The notes: generated from the sequence alone by a model not told the origin. 46,755 nucleotides of DNA from Burkholderia sp. SRS-W-2-2016 (GCF_001931485.1 NZ_MSDV01000010.1:1-46755), one strand, 5' to 3'; shown: positions 9,298 through 18,759, counted from the first letter of the stretch. Made by a program: numbers and translations.

Positions 9298-10317
9298 ATG
9301 CTAGATCCTCGCGCACAAACCCTCCTCAAAACGCTGATTGAGCGTTACATCGCCGAAGGTCAGCCGGTCGGCTCGCGCACGCTGTCACGTTATTCGGGCC
9401 TCGAACTGAGCCCGGCCACGATTCGCAACGTGATGTCCGACCTCGAGGATCTGGGGCTCGTGATCAGTCCGCATACGTCGGCCGGACGTATTCCGACGCC
9501 GCGCGGCTACCGGCTGTTCGTCGACACGATGCTGACGGTCGAGTCCGCCGCCGACGAAGAAGCGGTGATGCGCGCCGTCAAGACCACCTTGCAGGCGGGC
9601 GAGCCGCAGAAGATCGTCGCCGCCGCGGCGAGCGTGCTGTCCAACCTGTCGCAATTCGCCGGCGTCGTGCTGACGCCGCGCCGCAGCCACGTGTTCAAGC
9701 AGATCGAGTTCATGCGCCTGTCCGACAAGCGCATCCTGCTGATCATCGTGACGCCCGAGGGCGACGTGCAGAACCGCATCCTCGCGACGCAGCGCGACTT
9801 CTCGCCGTCGCAACTGGTCGAAGCCTCCAATTACATCAATGCGCATTTCGCGGGCCTCTCGTTCGACGAAGTGCGCCGCCGCCTGCGCGAGGAAATCGAC
9901 GAGCTGCGCGGCGACATGACCTCGCTGATGCACGCGGCGGTCACCGCCAGTACCGACGAATCCGACACCGGCGAGACCGTGCTGATCTCCGGCGAGCGCA
10001 ACCTGCTCGAAGTCGCCGATCTGTCGTCGGACATGGCGCGCCTGCGCAAGCTGTTCGACGTGTTCGACCAGAAGACCAGCCTGCTGCAATTGCTCGACGT
10101 GTCGAGTCACGCGGCCGGCGTGCAGATCTTCATCGGCGGCGAATCGAACCTGGTGCCGATCGAGGAAATGAGCGTGGTCACCGCGCCGTACGAGGTGAAC
10201 GGCCAGATCGTCGGCACGCTCGGCGTGATCGGGCCGACCCGGATGGCCTACAACCGCGTGATTCCGATCGTCGATATCACCGCGCGGCTGCTGTCCATGA
10301 CGCTCAGCCAGCAATAG
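9298..10317 (+). CDS. hrcA: Heat-inducible transcription repressor HrcA
   Basis: 339 residues. HrcA represses chaperone genes by binding the CIRCE inverted repeat and depends on GroEL for activity; this is family knowledge. The N-terminal winged helix is clear: [20 protein letters not shown] followed by [23 protein letters not shown], then a wing with [16 protein letters not shown]. The C-terminal part ends with the usual [21 protein letters not shown] chose ATG 9298 over an upstream in-frame ATG at 9244 because family similarity starts at [14 protein letters not shown] could not find a CIRCE element (TTAGCACTC-N9-GAGTGCTAA) before hrcA, grpE or dnaK here, so its operator probably lies elsewhere, for example at groESL. 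Confidence 0.95.
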   Translation: MLDPRAQTLLKTLIERYIAEGQPVGSRTLSRYSGLELSPATIRNVMSDLEDLGLVISPHTSAGRIPTPRGYRLFVDTMLTVESAADEEAVMRAVKTTLQAGEPQKIVAAAASVLSNLSQFAGVVLTPRRSHVFKQIEFMRLSDKRILLIIVTPEGDVQNRILATQRDFSPSQLVEASNYINAHFAGLSFDEVRRRLREEIDELRGDMTSLMHAAVTASTDESDTGETVLISGERNLLEVADLSSDMARLRKLFDVFDQKTSLLQLLDVSSHAAGVQIFIGGESNLVPIEEMSVVTAPYEVNGQIVGTLGVIGPTRMAYNRVIPIVDITARLLSMTLSQQ

Positions 10318-10439
10318 TCCAGTCATCTCCACCCCCGGTCCGCGCTGCCCATGCCGGTCATCATGCGTGAGCGCGCGCGGGCTGCCAATCGGCCGAACGG
10401 CCAGGGCCCGGTGGCGGCGTCGGGCACAACTCGCGCCGC

Positions 10440-10445
10440 TATAAT
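10440..10445 (+). promoter_or_regulatory. Consensus -10 box upstream of hemH
   Basis: A perfect TATAAT occurs 50 bases before the hemH ATG, in an otherwise GC-rich gap after hrcA. No convincing -35 sits 16-18 bases upstream. It implies hemH has its own promoter rather than relying only on hrcA transcription. Confidence 0.5.
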
Positions 10446-10495
10446 GAATCTCCATTGAATCGACTTGCCGCGTGAAGCGGCGAACCCTGCTGCCT

Positions 10496-11566
10496 ATGCG
10501 CTTCGACCTCGAGCGGCCCTCCCAGAACGCTGCGTCGCATCGCGTCGCCGTGTTGCTGATCAACCTCGGCACGCCCGACGCGCCGACGCCGCGCGCGGTG
10601 CGCCGCTATCTCGCGCAGTTTCTGTCCGATCCGCGCGTGGTCGAAATTCCGGCGCTGCTGTGGCAACTGATTCTGCGTCTGCTGATCCTGCCGTTTCGCG
10701 GCCGCAGTTCGGCGAAGAAGTACGCGGCGGTGTGGATGCCCGAGGGCTCGCCGCTGCGTGTGCATACGGAAAAGCAGGTGGAGGGCTTGCGCCATCTGCT
10801 GCAACTGAACGACTACACGGTGCTGGTCGACTACGCGATGCGCTACGGCACGCCCGGCATTCCGGCGATGCTGAACCAGCTGAAGCTCGCGGGCGCCGAG
10901 CGTGTGCTGCTGGTGCCGATGTATCCGCAATATTCCGCGTCGACCACCGCGACCGCATTCGACGACGCGTTCGCCGCGCTGCGGCGCATGCGCAACCAGC
11001 CGGAAATCCGCACGGTGCGCCAGTACGCGGACCACCCGGCGTATATCGCGGCGCTGGCCGCGCAGGTCCGTCACTACTGGCATCAGCATGGCCAGCCCGA
11101 CTTCGCGGCCGGCGACAAACTGGTGCTCAGTTTTCACGGCGTGCCCAAGCGCACGCTCGATCTCGGCGATCCCTACCACGAGCAGTGCCAGCAGACCGGC
11201 GCGTTGCTGATGCAGGCGCTCGGGCTGACGCCGGTCGAGTGCCGCATCACATTCCAGTCGCGCTTCGGCAAGGCCGAATGGCTGCAGCCGTACACCGCGC
11301 CGACGTTGAAAGAACTCGGCGCGGCCGGCGTGCGGCGCGCCGACGTGTTCTGCCCGGGCTTTACCGCCGACTGCCTCGAAACGATCGAGGAAATCGGCAT
11401 GGAGGTGCGCGACGAGTTTCTGCACGCGGGCGGCAAGGAGTTTCACCGGATTGCCTGCCTGAACGCGTCGCAGGCATGGATCGCCGCGCTGGGCGAGATC
11501 GTTGCTCAGCATCTGCAGGGCTGGCCCGCGCAGGCGGTGCCGGTGCCGCATACCGCAGGAGCTTGA
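10496..11566 (+). CDS. hemH: Ferrochelatase
   Basis: 356 residues. It inserts ferrous iron into protoporphyrin IX, the last step of haem synthesis, at the inner membrane face. Visible family signatures are [14 protein letters not shown] near the N-terminus, [29 protein letters not shown] (with the catalytic His), [15 protein letters not shown] and the late [17 protein letters not shown] with its conserved acidic residues. I chose ATG 10496 ([11 protein letters not shown]). A GTG at 10472 is in frame but adds only eight residues. The gene lies between hrcA and hslR on the same strand, and its stop is seven bases before the hslR start. Confidence 0.96.
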   Translation: MRFDLERPSQNAASHRVAVLLINLGTPDAPTPRAVRRYLAQFLSDPRVVEIPALLWQLILRLLILPFRGRSSAKKYAAVWMPEGSPLRVHTEKQVEGLRHLLQLNDYTVLVDYAMRYGTPGIPAMLNQLKLAGAERVLLVPMYPQYSASTTATAFDDAFAALRRMRNQPEIRTVRQYADHPAYIAALAAQVRHYWHQHGQPDFAAGDKLVLSFHGVPKRTLDLGDPYHEQCQQTGALLMQALGLTPVECRITFQSRFGKAEWLQPYTAPTLKELGAAGVRRADVFCPGFTADCLETIEEIGMEVRDEFLHAGGKEFHRIACLNASQAWIAALGEIVAQHLQGWPAQAVPVPHTAGA

Positions 11567-11573
11567 TACGCAG

Positions 11574-11981
11574 ATGAATTACCGCATATCAACCGAGCCA
11601 GGCGCGAAGCTGCGCATCGATAAATGGCTGTGGGCCGCGCGCTTCTTCAAGACCCGTTCGCTTGCCGCGGACGCGGTCGAGAAGGGGCGGGTTCGGATCG
11701 GCGGCGCGGCCGTGAAGCCCGCGAAGGACGTGCGGGTCGGCGATCTGGTCGAGATCGAGATCGAGCGCTACGTGTGGCAGGTGCAAGTGCTCGGCGTGTG
11801 CGACGTGCGCGGGCCCGCGAGCGTCGCGCAAACGCTTTATGTAGAGAGCGAAGAGAGCAGGCTGAAGCGGCAGGCCGAGCAGGAGCGCCGCAAGACCTAT
11901 CACGAGCCGGCCGCCGGATTGCACGGGCGGCCGACCAAGCGCGACCGGCGCACTATCGACAGATTTTCAGGTGGGGATTGA
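11574..11981 (+). CDS. hslR: S4-domain RNA-binding protein, Hsp15-like
   Basis: 135 residues. An S4 domain covers roughly residues 12-75: LRIDKWLWAARFFKTRSLAA, then VEKGRVRIGGAAVKPAKDVRVGD. This matches heat-shock protein 15, which binds free 50S subunits carrying stalled peptidyl-tRNA and helps recycle them. The C-terminal tail is basic and charged (ERRKTYHEPAAGLHGRPTKR). ATG 11574 follows the hemH stop by seven bases, suggesting coupled translation. The 3' end overlaps the last nine codons of a small gene on the other strand. Position between hemH and grpE fits a heat-shock role. The alternative label is simply RNA-binding S4 protein. Confidence 0.88.
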   Translation: MNYRISTEPGAKLRIDKWLWAARFFKTRSLAADAVEKGRVRIGGAAVKPAKDVRVGDLVEIEIERYVWQVQVLGVCDVRGPASVAQTLYVESEESRLKRQAEQERRKTYHEPAAGLHGRPTKRDRRTIDRFSGGD

Positions 11982-12114
11982 AAAACTGTTCCATCGTGGC
12001 GCGAGCGCTACCGTATTCGGTAGTGCGGTCGTTGACCGCGCCGGACATGCAGATGGTCGTGGTGCCGCCGACGAGTACCAGGGCGACCACCCCGATTGCA
12101 AAGGTCAGTTTCAC
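11953..12114 (-). CDS. Small hydrophobic-start protein, 53 aa, unknown function
   Basis: This gene is unrecognised. It starts with GTG at 12114 and has a strong ribosome site (AAGGGGAG) five bases upstream, reading AAGGGGAGTACCGTG. The product begins MKLTFAIGVVALVLVGGTTT, a positive residue followed by a hydrophobic stretch to about residue 22. That could be a membrane segment or a signal peptide, possibly cut near ICMSGA. A polar tail ends FFNPHLKICR, with two cysteines in total (residues 22 and 52). The stop lies inside hslR, so the two genes overlap tail to tail by 29 bases. Support is the ribosome site and a sensible secreted or membrane layout; there is no homology evidence. A 77-codon frame in the same area (12008-12241) lacks both. 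Confidence 0.55.
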   Translation of the reverse strand: MKLTFAIGVVALVLVGGTTTICMSGAVNDRTTEYGSARATMEQFFNPHLKICR

Positions 12115-12491
12115 GGTACTCCCCTTGGGACGATTGATGGCTGAAACGGGCTGAATCGGTACAACTGACAGCTATCGGAAAGGTGTACGTCAGATTAGGG
12201 TTAACGTGGCTTTTCCGCTGCATGAATGGAGCATAGGCCACTTACCGCCGGCACTCAATGTCTATCTGATCGCACTACGTTAATCAGTGTTACGGCGCGT
12301 TTCGCCTGCACGCCGGTGGTGCGAAAAGAACCCCCTGAGCCGCTTGAAACGGTTCTTCCCGGCCCCATCTGCGGGCCTGATATGCGGTTGTGCGGTGACC
12401 CGGCGCGTCGCGATTTTGTAACGCACGAATCGCGCGCGTGTCATCGATCTACGCCACCGTTGGCTTTCACCCTTTAACGACTTTCAGCGAC
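12115..12491. other. Divergent regulatory gap before grpE
   Basis: No gene is seen. The stretch has noticeably lower GC around 12160-12300 (TTAGGGTTAACG, CTACGTTAATCAG). It must carry the promoter of the small minus-strand gene and it holds the sigma-32 promoter of grpE. A 115-base grpE leader follows the predicted start site. Confidence 0.5.
12343..12370 (+). promoter_or_regulatory. Sigma-32 heat-shock promoter of grpE
   Basis: CTTGAAA at 12343-12349, a 13-base spacer, then CCCCATCT at 12363-12370. This matches the RpoH consensus CTTGAAA-N(11-16)-CCCCATnT at essentially every position. Transcription should start near 12377, about 115 bases before grpE. Confidence 0.88.
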
Positions 12492-13073
12492 ATGGAAAAC
12501 ACGCAAGAGAACCCGACGAGCCAGAATCCCACGCCCGCCGACGAAGCCGCGCGCCAGGCCGCCGAGGCCGCTGCTGCCCAGCAGGACGCGTCCGCCGGCA
12601 ACGCGGAACCGGTCGAAGCCAGCGCCGAACAGGCGCTCGCCGAAGCTCAGGCGAAGATCGCCGAGTTGCAGGAAAGCTTCCTGCGTGCAAAGGCCGAAAC
12701 TGAAAACGTGCGCCGTCGCGCGCAGGAAGACGTCGCCAAGGCGCACAAGTTCGCAATCGAAAGCTTTGCCGAGCATCTGCTGCCGGTGGTCGACAGCCTC
12801 GAAGCGGCGGTCGCCCATTCGTCCGACGACCTTCAGAAGGTCCGCGAAGGCGTCGAGCTCACGCTGCGCCAGCTGAGCGGCGCGCTCGAAAAGGGCCGCG
12901 TCGTCGCACTGAACCCGGTCGGCGAAAAGTTCGACCCGCATCGCCACCAGGCGATTTCGATGGTGCCGGCCGAGCAGGAGCCGAACACGGTCGTCGCCGT
13001 GCTGCAAAAGGGCTTCGTGATCGCGGACCGCGTGCTGCGTCCGGCGCTCGTGACCGTCGCGGCGCCGAAGTAA
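12492..13073 (+). CDS. grpE: Nucleotide exchange factor GrpE
   Basis: 193 residues. GrpE releases ADP from DnaK and so sets the pace of the DnaK-DnaJ chaperone cycle. The first 50 residues are polar and low-complexity. A long helical region then runs [30 protein letters not shown], and the C-terminal beta domain contains [15 protein letters not shown] and the closing [18 protein letters not shown], both family hallmarks. ATG 12492 is chosen over an in-frame GTG at 12438 because that extension is not family-like. The gene is driven by the sigma-32 promoter 115 bases upstream. dnaK follows after a 340-base gap. Confidence 0.96.
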   Translation: MENTQENPTSQNPTPADEAARQAAEAAAAQQDASAGNAEPVEASAEQALAEAQAKIAELQESFLRAKAETENVRRRAQEDVAKAHKFAIESFAEHLLPVVDSLEAAVAHSSDDLQKVREGVELTLRQLSGALEKGRVVALNPVGEKFDPHRHQAISMVPAEQEPNTVVAVLQKGFVIADRVLRPALVTVAAPK

Positions 13074-13413
13074 GCGCCGCGGGATCTTCGCCAGCTTTCG
13101 TTTTCATTGCGGTATCGCGCGTGGTCGCGCCCAGTCGGTGCGCCGCGCGCGCCTTCGTTGCGCGGCAAAAAATCCAGCTGATTCAGTCACTTCCGGTGAT
13201 GTGAAGCGCAGGGCCGCGCAGCCCAATGGAACGAACGCCAACGGCTGGTCCCACGATTGAAAAAAATTAAAGACCGCATCGCAAAAGAGGTCTTGAAAAC
13301 GATGTGGCCGCACTTATTTTGAGTGCAGGTATGAATTGAGAGCGGATCGCCCCGCCGCCAGATGGGCCAACCGGGCGCTTTCCGCAGCGATCAAAGTCAG
13401 GAGATTCGTAAAA
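13074..13413 (+). other. grpE-dnaK gap with a possible second sigma-32 promoter
   Basis: No credible gene is seen; a 69-codon minus-strand frame has no ribosome site or recognisable content. The 3' half turns AT-rich. At 13292 CTTGAAA is followed 12 bases later by CACTTATT (13311-13318): a perfect sigma-32 -35 with a poor -10. A short inverted repeat AAGACC/GGTCTT (13270-13275 and 13289-13294) overlaps that -35. A leader of about 90 bases would result, ending in a clear CAGGAG ribosome site before dnaK. Confidence 0.45.
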
Positions 13414-15363
13414 ATGGGCAAAATCATCGGTATCGACCTCGGCACGACCAACTCGTGCGTGGCGATCATGGAAGGCAATTCGGTCAAGGTGATCGAGAAC
13501 TCGGAAGGCGCGCGCACCACGCCGTCGATCATCGCTTACATGGAAGACAACGAGATTCTCGTTGGCGCCCCGGCCAAGCGTCAGTCGGTCACGAACCCGC
13601 GTAACACGCTGTTCGCGGTCAAGCGCCTGATCGGCCGCCGCTTCGAAGAGAAGGAAGTGCAGAAGGACATCGGCCTGATGCCCTACAAGATCATGAAGGC
13701 CGACAACGGCGACGCATGGATCGACGTGCGCGACCAGAAGCTCGCGCCGCCGCAGATCTCCGCGGAAGTGCTGCGCAAGATGAAGAAGACCGCTGAGGAC
13801 TACCTCGGCGAGCCCGTCACGGAAGCCGTGATCACGGTGCCGGCTTACTTCAACGACAGCCAGCGTCAGGCTACCAAGGACGCGGGCCGCATCGCCGGTC
13901 TGGAAGTCAAGCGGATCATCAACGAACCGACCGCGGCAGCGCTCGCGTTCGGTCTGGACAAGGCCGAAAAGGGCGACCGCAAGATCGCCGTGTATGACCT
14001 CGGCGGCGGTACGTTCGACGTGTCGATCATCGAAATCGCGGACGTCGACGGCGAAATGCAGTTCGAAGTGCTGTCCACCAACGGCGATACGTTCCTCGGC
14101 GGCGAAGACTTCGACCAGCGCATCATCGATTACATCATCGGCGAGTTCAAGAAAGAGCAGGGCGTCGATCTGTCGAAGGACGTGCTCGCGCTGCAGCGCC
14201 TGAAGGAATCGGCTGAAAAGGCGAAGATCGAACTGTCGTCGAGCCAGCAGACCGAAATCAACCTGCCGTACATCACGGCGGACGCATCGGGTCCGAAGCA
14301 CCTGAACCTGAAGATCACGCGCGCCAAGCTGGAAGCGCTGGTCGAAGACCTGATCGAACGCACGATCGAGCCGTGCCGCGTCGCGATCAAGGATGCGGGC
14401 GTGAAGGTCGGCGAAGTCGACGACGTGATCCTGGTCGGCGGTATGACCCGGATGCCGAAGGTGCAGGAAAAGGTCAAGGAATTCTTCGGCAAGGATCCGC
14501 GCCGTGACGTGAACCCGGACGAAGCCGTGGCCGTCGGTGCCGCGATTCAAGGTCAGGTTCTGTCGGGCGACCGCAAGGACGTGCTGCTGCTCGACGTGAC
14601 CCCGCTGTCGCTCGGCATCGAAACGCTCGGCGGCGTGATGACGAAGATGATCAACAAGAACACCACGATCCCGACCAAGCACGCACAGGTCTACTCGACG
14701 GCTGACGACAATCAGAGCGCCGTGACGATCAAGGTGTTCCAGGGCGAACGCGAAATGGCAGCGGGCAACAAGCTGCTCGGCGAGTTCAACCTCGAAGGCA
14801 TTCCGCCGGCACCGCGCGGCGTGCCGCAGATCGAAGTGAGCTTCGACATCGACGCGAACGGCATTCTGCACGTCGGCGCGAAGGACAAGGCGACCGGCAA
14901 GGAAAACCGCATCACGATCAAGGCGAACTCGGGTCTGTCCGAAGCCGAAATCGAGAAGATGGTGAAGGACGCCGAAGCGAACGCGGAAGAAGATCACAAG
15001 CTGCGTGAGCTGGCCGACGCCCGCAACCAGGGTGACGCGCTCGTGCACAGCACCAGGAAGGCGCTGACCGAGTACGGCGACAAGCTCGAAGCCGGCGAGA
15101 AGGACAAGATCGAAGCCGCGCTGAAGGAGCTCGAAGACACGCTGAAGAACGCGTCGAGCGACAAGGCCGCGATCGAAGCGAAGATCGAAGTCGTGGCAAC
15201 CGCCTCGCAGAAGATGGGCGAGAAGATGTACGCCGACATGCAGGCTGCGCAAGGTGCCGAAGCGGCAGCGGGCGCGGCGGCGGGTGCCGGTGCATCGGCG
15301 GGCGCGAGCCAGCAGGCCGACGACGTGGTCGACGCTGACTTCAAGGAAGTGAAGAAGGACTAA
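13414..15363 (+). CDS. dnaK: Molecular chaperone DnaK (Hsp70)
   Basis: 649 residues, normal for Hsp70. The N-terminal ATPase domain has [18 protein letters not shown] at residues 4-21, [15 protein letters not shown] near 195, and [14 protein letters not shown] near 340. The substrate-binding domain follows the [17 protein letters not shown] linker region. The helical lid leads to an Ala/Gly-rich tail that ends DFKEVKKD, a variant of the usual EEVKDKK end. ATG 13414 has CAGGAG nine bases upstream; an earlier in-frame start at 13336 lies in non-conserved sequence. Codon use is very regular, fitting high expression. It is flanked by grpE and dnaJ, its co-chaperones. Confidence 0.98.
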   Translation: MGKIIGIDLGTTNSCVAIMEGNSVKVIENSEGARTTPSIIAYMEDNEILVGAPAKRQSVTNPRNTLFAVKRLIGRRFEEKEVQKDIGLMPYKIMKADNGDAWIDVRDQKLAPPQISAEVLRKMKKTAEDYLGEPVTEAVITVPAYFNDSQRQATKDAGRIAGLEVKRIINEPTAAALAFGLDKAEKGDRKIAVYDLGGGTFDVSIIEIADVDGEMQFEVLSTNGDTFLGGEDFDQRIIDYIIGEFKKEQGVDLSKDVLALQRLKESAEKAKIELSSSQQTEINLPYITADASGPKHLNLKITRAKLEALVEDLIERTIEPCRVAIKDAGVKVGEVDDVILVGGMTRMPKVQEKVKEFFGKDPRRDVNPDEAVAVGAAIQGQVLSGDRKDVLLLDVTPLSLGIETLGGVMTKMINKNTTIPTKHAQVYSTADDNQSAVTIKVFQGEREMAAGNKLLGEFNLEGIPPAPRGVPQIEVSFDIDANGILHVGAKDKATGKENRITIKANSGLSEAEIEKMVKDAEANAEEDHKLRELADARNQGDALVHSTRKALTEYGDKLEAGEKDKIEAALKELEDTLKNASSDKAAIEAKIEVVATASQKMGEKMYADMQAAQGAEAAAGAAAGAGASAGASQQADDVVDADFKEVKKD

Positions 15364-15389
15364 AGCCAGGTCGTCATTCGACCGTAAAG

Positions 15390-15494
15390 CCGCGCACAGC
15401 GATGTGCGCGGCCCGGCTGCACAAAATGGCGCCCCCGGGCGCCTGCGTGCAAGAGCGGTTATCGCGCCTGGCGAGCCTTTTGGGGCTCTCCGGG
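15390..15494 (+). other. Three successive hairpins between dnaK and dnaJ
   Basis: The 272-base gap holds three perfect or near-perfect stems. CCGCGCACA-GCGA-TGTGCGCGG spans 15390-15411. GGCGCC-CCCG-GGCGCC spans 15428-15443. CCTGGCGAGCC-TTTTGG-GGCTCTCCGG spans about 15467-15493, has one mismatch, and is followed by CACATTTGTTTT. The last resembles a weak terminator. The set could attenuate dnaJ relative to dnaK or protect dnaK mRNA ends. Confidence 0.55.
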
Positions 15495-15635
15495 CACATT
15501 TGTTTTATGGAGGGCGTTGTTTTGCACCGCGTCGAAACGAGACGCGAGGCGAAAACAGCGGCCGGACGAGTCGCAAGACTCCACAGCATTCAAGAGGAGC
15601 TACCGCGTCGTATTGCGCGGCGGCGTTGAACCGAT

Positions 15636-16775
15636 ATGGCGAAACGGGATTACTACGAGGTTCTGGGCGTCGCAAAGAACGCGAGCGACGACGAAATCAA
15701 GAAGGCTTATCGCAAGCTCGCGATGAAGCACCACCCCGACCGCAATCCGGGCAACAAGGATGCGGAAGAGCATTTCAAGGAGGTGAAGGAAGCCTACGAA
15801 ATGCTGTCGGATTCGCAAAAGCGCGCCGCCTACGATCAGTACGGTCACGCGGGCGTCGATCCGAACATGGGTGGGGCCGGCGCGCAAGGCTTCGGCGGTT
15901 TCGCCGATGCGTTCGGCGATATCTTCGGCGACATCTTCGGCCAGGCGGCCGGCGGCGGTGCGCGCGGAGGCGGCCGGGCCGGCCCGCAGGTGTACCGCGG
16001 CGCCGATCTGCGCTACAGCATGGAGATCACGCTGGAGCAGGCCGCGCACGGCTACGACACGCAGATTCGCGTGCCGAGCTGGAGCTCGTGCGAAGTCTGT
16101 CATGGCTCGGGCGCCAAGCCCGGTACCAAGCCGGAAACCTGCCCGACCTGTAGCGGCTCGGGTTCGGTGCGCATGTCGCAAGGCTTCTTCAGCATCCAGC
16201 AAACCTGCCCGAAGTGCCACGGCACCGGTAGTTACATTCCCGAGCCGTGCAACCACTGCCACGGCGCGGGCAAGGTGAAGGAAACCAAGACGCTCGAAGT
16301 GAAGATTCCGGCCGGTATCGACGACGGCATGCGGATCCGCTCGGCCGGCAACGGCGAGCCGGGCATCAACGGCGGTCCGTCGGGCGATCTGTACGTCGAG
16401 ATTCACATCAAGCAGCACTCGGTGTTCGAGCGCGACGGTGACGATCTGCATTGTCAGATGCCGATTCCGTTCACCACCGCGGCGCTCGGCGGCGAGATCG
16501 AAGTGCCGACGCTCGCGGGCCGCGCGAGCTTCACGGTGCCCGAGGGCACCCAGTCGGGCAAGACGTTCCGTCTGCGCGGCAAGGGGATCAAGGGGCTGCG
16601 TTCGAGCATCGCCGGCGATCTGTACGTGCACGTGCAGGTCGAGACGCCGGTCAAGCTCACCGACACGCAGCGCGATCTGCTCAAGCAGTTCGAAAAGGCG
16701 CTGGTGGAAGGCGGGGCACGGCATAGCCCGCAAAGCAAGAGCTGGTTCGATCGCGTGAAGAGCTTCTTCGACTGA
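15636..16775 (+). CDS. dnaJ: Co-chaperone DnaJ (Hsp40)
   Basis: 379 residues. It delivers unfolded clients to DnaK and stimulates its ATPase. The J domain is residues 3-70 with HPD at 33-35. A Gly/Phe-rich stretch follows ([20 protein letters not shown]). The zinc-binding domain has all four CxxCxGxG repeats: [24 protein letters not shown] and CNHCHGAG. The C-terminal substrate-binding part includes [15 protein letters not shown] sequence near 310. Start ATG 15636. It lies 272 bases after dnaK, with hairpins between them, and only 17 bases before the folate gene pabB-pabC. Confidence 0.97.
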   Translation: MAKRDYYEVLGVAKNASDDEIKKAYRKLAMKHHPDRNPGNKDAEEHFKEVKEAYEMLSDSQKRAAYDQYGHAGVDPNMGGAGAQGFGGFADAFGDIFGDIFGQAAGGGARGGGRAGPQVYRGADLRYSMEITLEQAAHGYDTQIRVPSWSSCEVCHGSGAKPGTKPETCPTCSGSGSVRMSQGFFSIQQTCPKCHGTGSYIPEPCNHCHGAGKVKETKTLEVKIPAGIDDGMRIRSAGNGEPGINGGPSGDLYVEIHIKQHSVFERDGDDLHCQMPIPFTTAALGGEIEVPTLAGRASFTVPEGTQSGKTFRLRGKGIKGLRSSIAGDLYVHVQVETPVKLTDTQRDLLKQFEKALVEGGARHSPQSKSWFDRVKSFFD

Positions 16776-16792
16776 TCTGGCAGGCGGTTAGC

Positions 16793-18685
16793 ATGACGGT
16801 GGACAGGCGCGGCGCGGTGTTCGCGCTGCTCGACGATAGCGGTGCAACGGCGGCGCGCCGGTCGAGCCGCCTGTACACCGGTTTTGTGCGCGAGCGGGTC
16901 TGTACCGACGCCGCGCAGCTCGAAGCCGTGTGCGACAGCGTCGCCGCGGATACCCGCAACGGTTTGCACGCGGTCGTGCTCGCCGACTATGAATTTGGCC
17001 ATGCGCTCGTCGGTCTCGACGTCGATATGCATCGGTCTTCCGGAACGCAGCGTGGCGATGCCCCGCTGCGTTTTTTATTGTTCGAGCGTTGCGAAAAGCT
17101 CGCGCGCGACGAGGTCGATGCATGGCTGAGCGCGCGCGATAACGGCGCGGCCGAGCCATCGGTCGCGGGCACTGCGAACGTGCGCGCGAGCGTCGACCGT
17201 GCGCAGTTCGATGCGGCGATCGACGCGATCCACGCGGCGCTGCGCGTGGGCGATTCCTATCAGGTCAACTACACGTACCGGCTCGGCTTCGACGTGTTCG
17301 GCGAGCCGCTCGCATTCTATCGACGTCTGCGCGCGCGCCAGCCGGTACCGTTCGGCGCGCTGATCGCGTTGCCGGACGACGGCTGGGTGCTGTCGTGCTC
17401 GCCGGAGCTGTTCGTCGAGAAGCATGGCGAGACCTTGCGCGCGCGGCCGATGAAGGGCACCGCGTCGCGCTCGTCGGATCCGGTCGCGGACCAGCGCAAC
17501 GCGGACTTCCTCGCCAACGATCCGAAGAACCGCGCCGAAAACGTGATGATCGTCGATCTGCTGCGCAACGATCTGTCGCGCGTCGCGCGGATCGGCTCGG
17601 TCAAGGTGCCGGCGCTGTTTTCTGTCGAACCGTATGCGTCGGTCTGGCAGATGACGTCGACGGTCGAGGCGGCCTTGCTCGAGCGCACGTCGTTCGCAAC
17701 GGTCCTGCGCGCGCTGTTTCCGTGCGGCTCGATTACCGGTGCGCCGAAGCATCGGACGATGCAACTGATCGACGAGCTCGAAAGCACGCCGCGCGGTCTT
17801 TATACGGGCGCGATCGGCTGGCTCGACGCGCCCGGAACGGATGATTGCGGCGACTTCTGCATGTCGGTCGCGATTCGCACGTTGACGCTGAACCCATCCT
17901 CTCAACCCGGTGGTGCGGTCGGCCTGCGCGGCAGCATGGGCGTCGGCGCGGGCATCGTGCTCGACAGCGTGGCCGCCGACGAATTCGCGGAGTGTCGATT
18001 GAAAGCGAGCTTTTTGACCGGCGCCGAGCCGGGCTTCGACCTGTTCGAAACGATGTATGCGACGCGGGAAGACGGCGTGCGGCATCTGGAGCGGCATCTG
18101 CGCAGGTTGTCGTCGAGCGCCGCGACGCTGGGTTTCGGGTTCGACGAAGCGGGCATCCGCGAGCAGCTTGCGGCGCAGTGCGACCAGCTACCGGCGCAAA
18201 CGCCGCATCGCGTGCGGCTCGCGCTGAGCAAGAGCGGCGCGACGCAGATCACCGCGGCGGTGCTCACGCCGTTAGCCGATTCGACGAGCGTTGGCGTTCT
18301 GCTTGGCTCCGAACAGCAGTTCGCGCCGACGCAGGCCGCCGATCCGCTGCTGCACCACAAGACCACCCGTCGCGCGGAATATGACCGCGGCTGGCGCGAA
18401 GCCGAAGCGAAGGGCGCGTTCGATACGCTGTTCTTCAACGAACGCGGCGAGCTGACCGAAGGCGGCCGCTCGAACGTGTTCGTGAAGCTGGCGGGGCAGT
18501 GGTGGACGCCGCCGCTGGCGTCGGGCGTGTTGCCTGGCGTGATGCGCGGCGTGTTGCTGGAAGAGGGCGTGTCCGGTGTGAGCGCGGCCGAGAAAGTACT
18601 GACGCGGGACGACGTGCTGAACGCCGAAGCGCTGCTGATCTGCAATGCGTTGCGCGGCATGGTGCCCGCGCGGATTGTTCGGTAA
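16793..18685 (+). CDS. pabB: Aminodeoxychorismate synthase component I fused to aminodeoxychorismate lyase
   Basis: 630 residues carrying two enzymes of p-aminobenzoate synthesis. The N-terminal 400 residues are PabB: YQVNYTYRLGFDVFG, SPELFVEKHG, then the active-site PMKGT with Lys near residue 221, NDPKNRAENVMIVDLLRNDL, and FPCGSITGAPKHRTMQLIDE. From about 413 the PabC-like lyase begins with FDLFETMYATREDGVRHLERH. It contains HHKTTRRAEYDRGW, whose Lys (near 523) should hold pyridoxal phosphate, and NERGELTEGGRSNVFV. The fusion would convert chorismate plus ammonia to p-aminobenzoate if a PabA-type glutaminase supplies ammonia; no pabA is in the window. It starts 17 bases after dnaJ, so heat-shock read-through is possible. 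In a fused product the symbol pabBC would also be used. Confidence 0.93.
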   Translation: MTVDRRGAVFALLDDSGATAARRSSRLYTGFVRERVCTDAAQLEAVCDSVAADTRNGLHAVVLADYEFGHALVGLDVDMHRSSGTQRGDAPLRFLLFERCEKLARDEVDAWLSARDNGAAEPSVAGTANVRASVDRAQFDAAIDAIHAALRVGDSYQVNYTYRLGFDVFGEPLAFYRRLRARQPVPFGALIALPDDGWVLSCSPELFVEKHGETLRARPMKGTASRSSDPVADQRNADFLANDPKNRAENVMIVDLLRNDLSRVARIGSVKVPALFSVEPYASVWQMTSTVEAALLERTSFATVLRALFPCGSITGAPKHRTMQLIDELESTPRGLYTGAIGWLDAPGTDDCGDFCMSVAIRTLTLNPSSQPGGAVGLRGSMGVGAGIVLDSVAADEFAECRLKASFLTGAEPGFDLFETMYATREDGVRHLERHLRRLSSSAATLGFGFDEAGIREQLAAQCDQLPAQTPHRVRLALSKSGATQITAAVLTPLADSTSVGVLLGSEQQFAPTQAADPLLHHKTTRRAEYDRGWREAEAKGAFDTLFFNERGELTEGGRSNVFVKLAGQWWTPPLASGVLPGVMRGVLLEEGVSGVSAAEKVLTRDDVLNAEALLICNALRGMVPARIVR

Positions 18686-18759
18686 CGCGGCGGAGAGCTA
18701 ACCCGCTAGTGCGGGGCGTTGGTCGCTACGAAGCCGAGCGCTACCGCCATTCGCCACGG

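Noticed and set aside
12008..12241. 77-codon minus-strand frame in the hslR-grpE gap
   Set aside because: No ribosome site and no sensible composition; the 53-codon frame from 12114 explains the region better.
13104..13313. 69-codon minus-strand frame between grpE and dnaK
   Set aside because: No ribosome site or recognisable content; it overlaps the dnaK promoter region.
9020..13413. CIRCE operator near hrcA, grpE or dnaK
   Set aside because: I looked for TTAGCACTC-N9-GAGTGCTAA and close variants by eye and found none.
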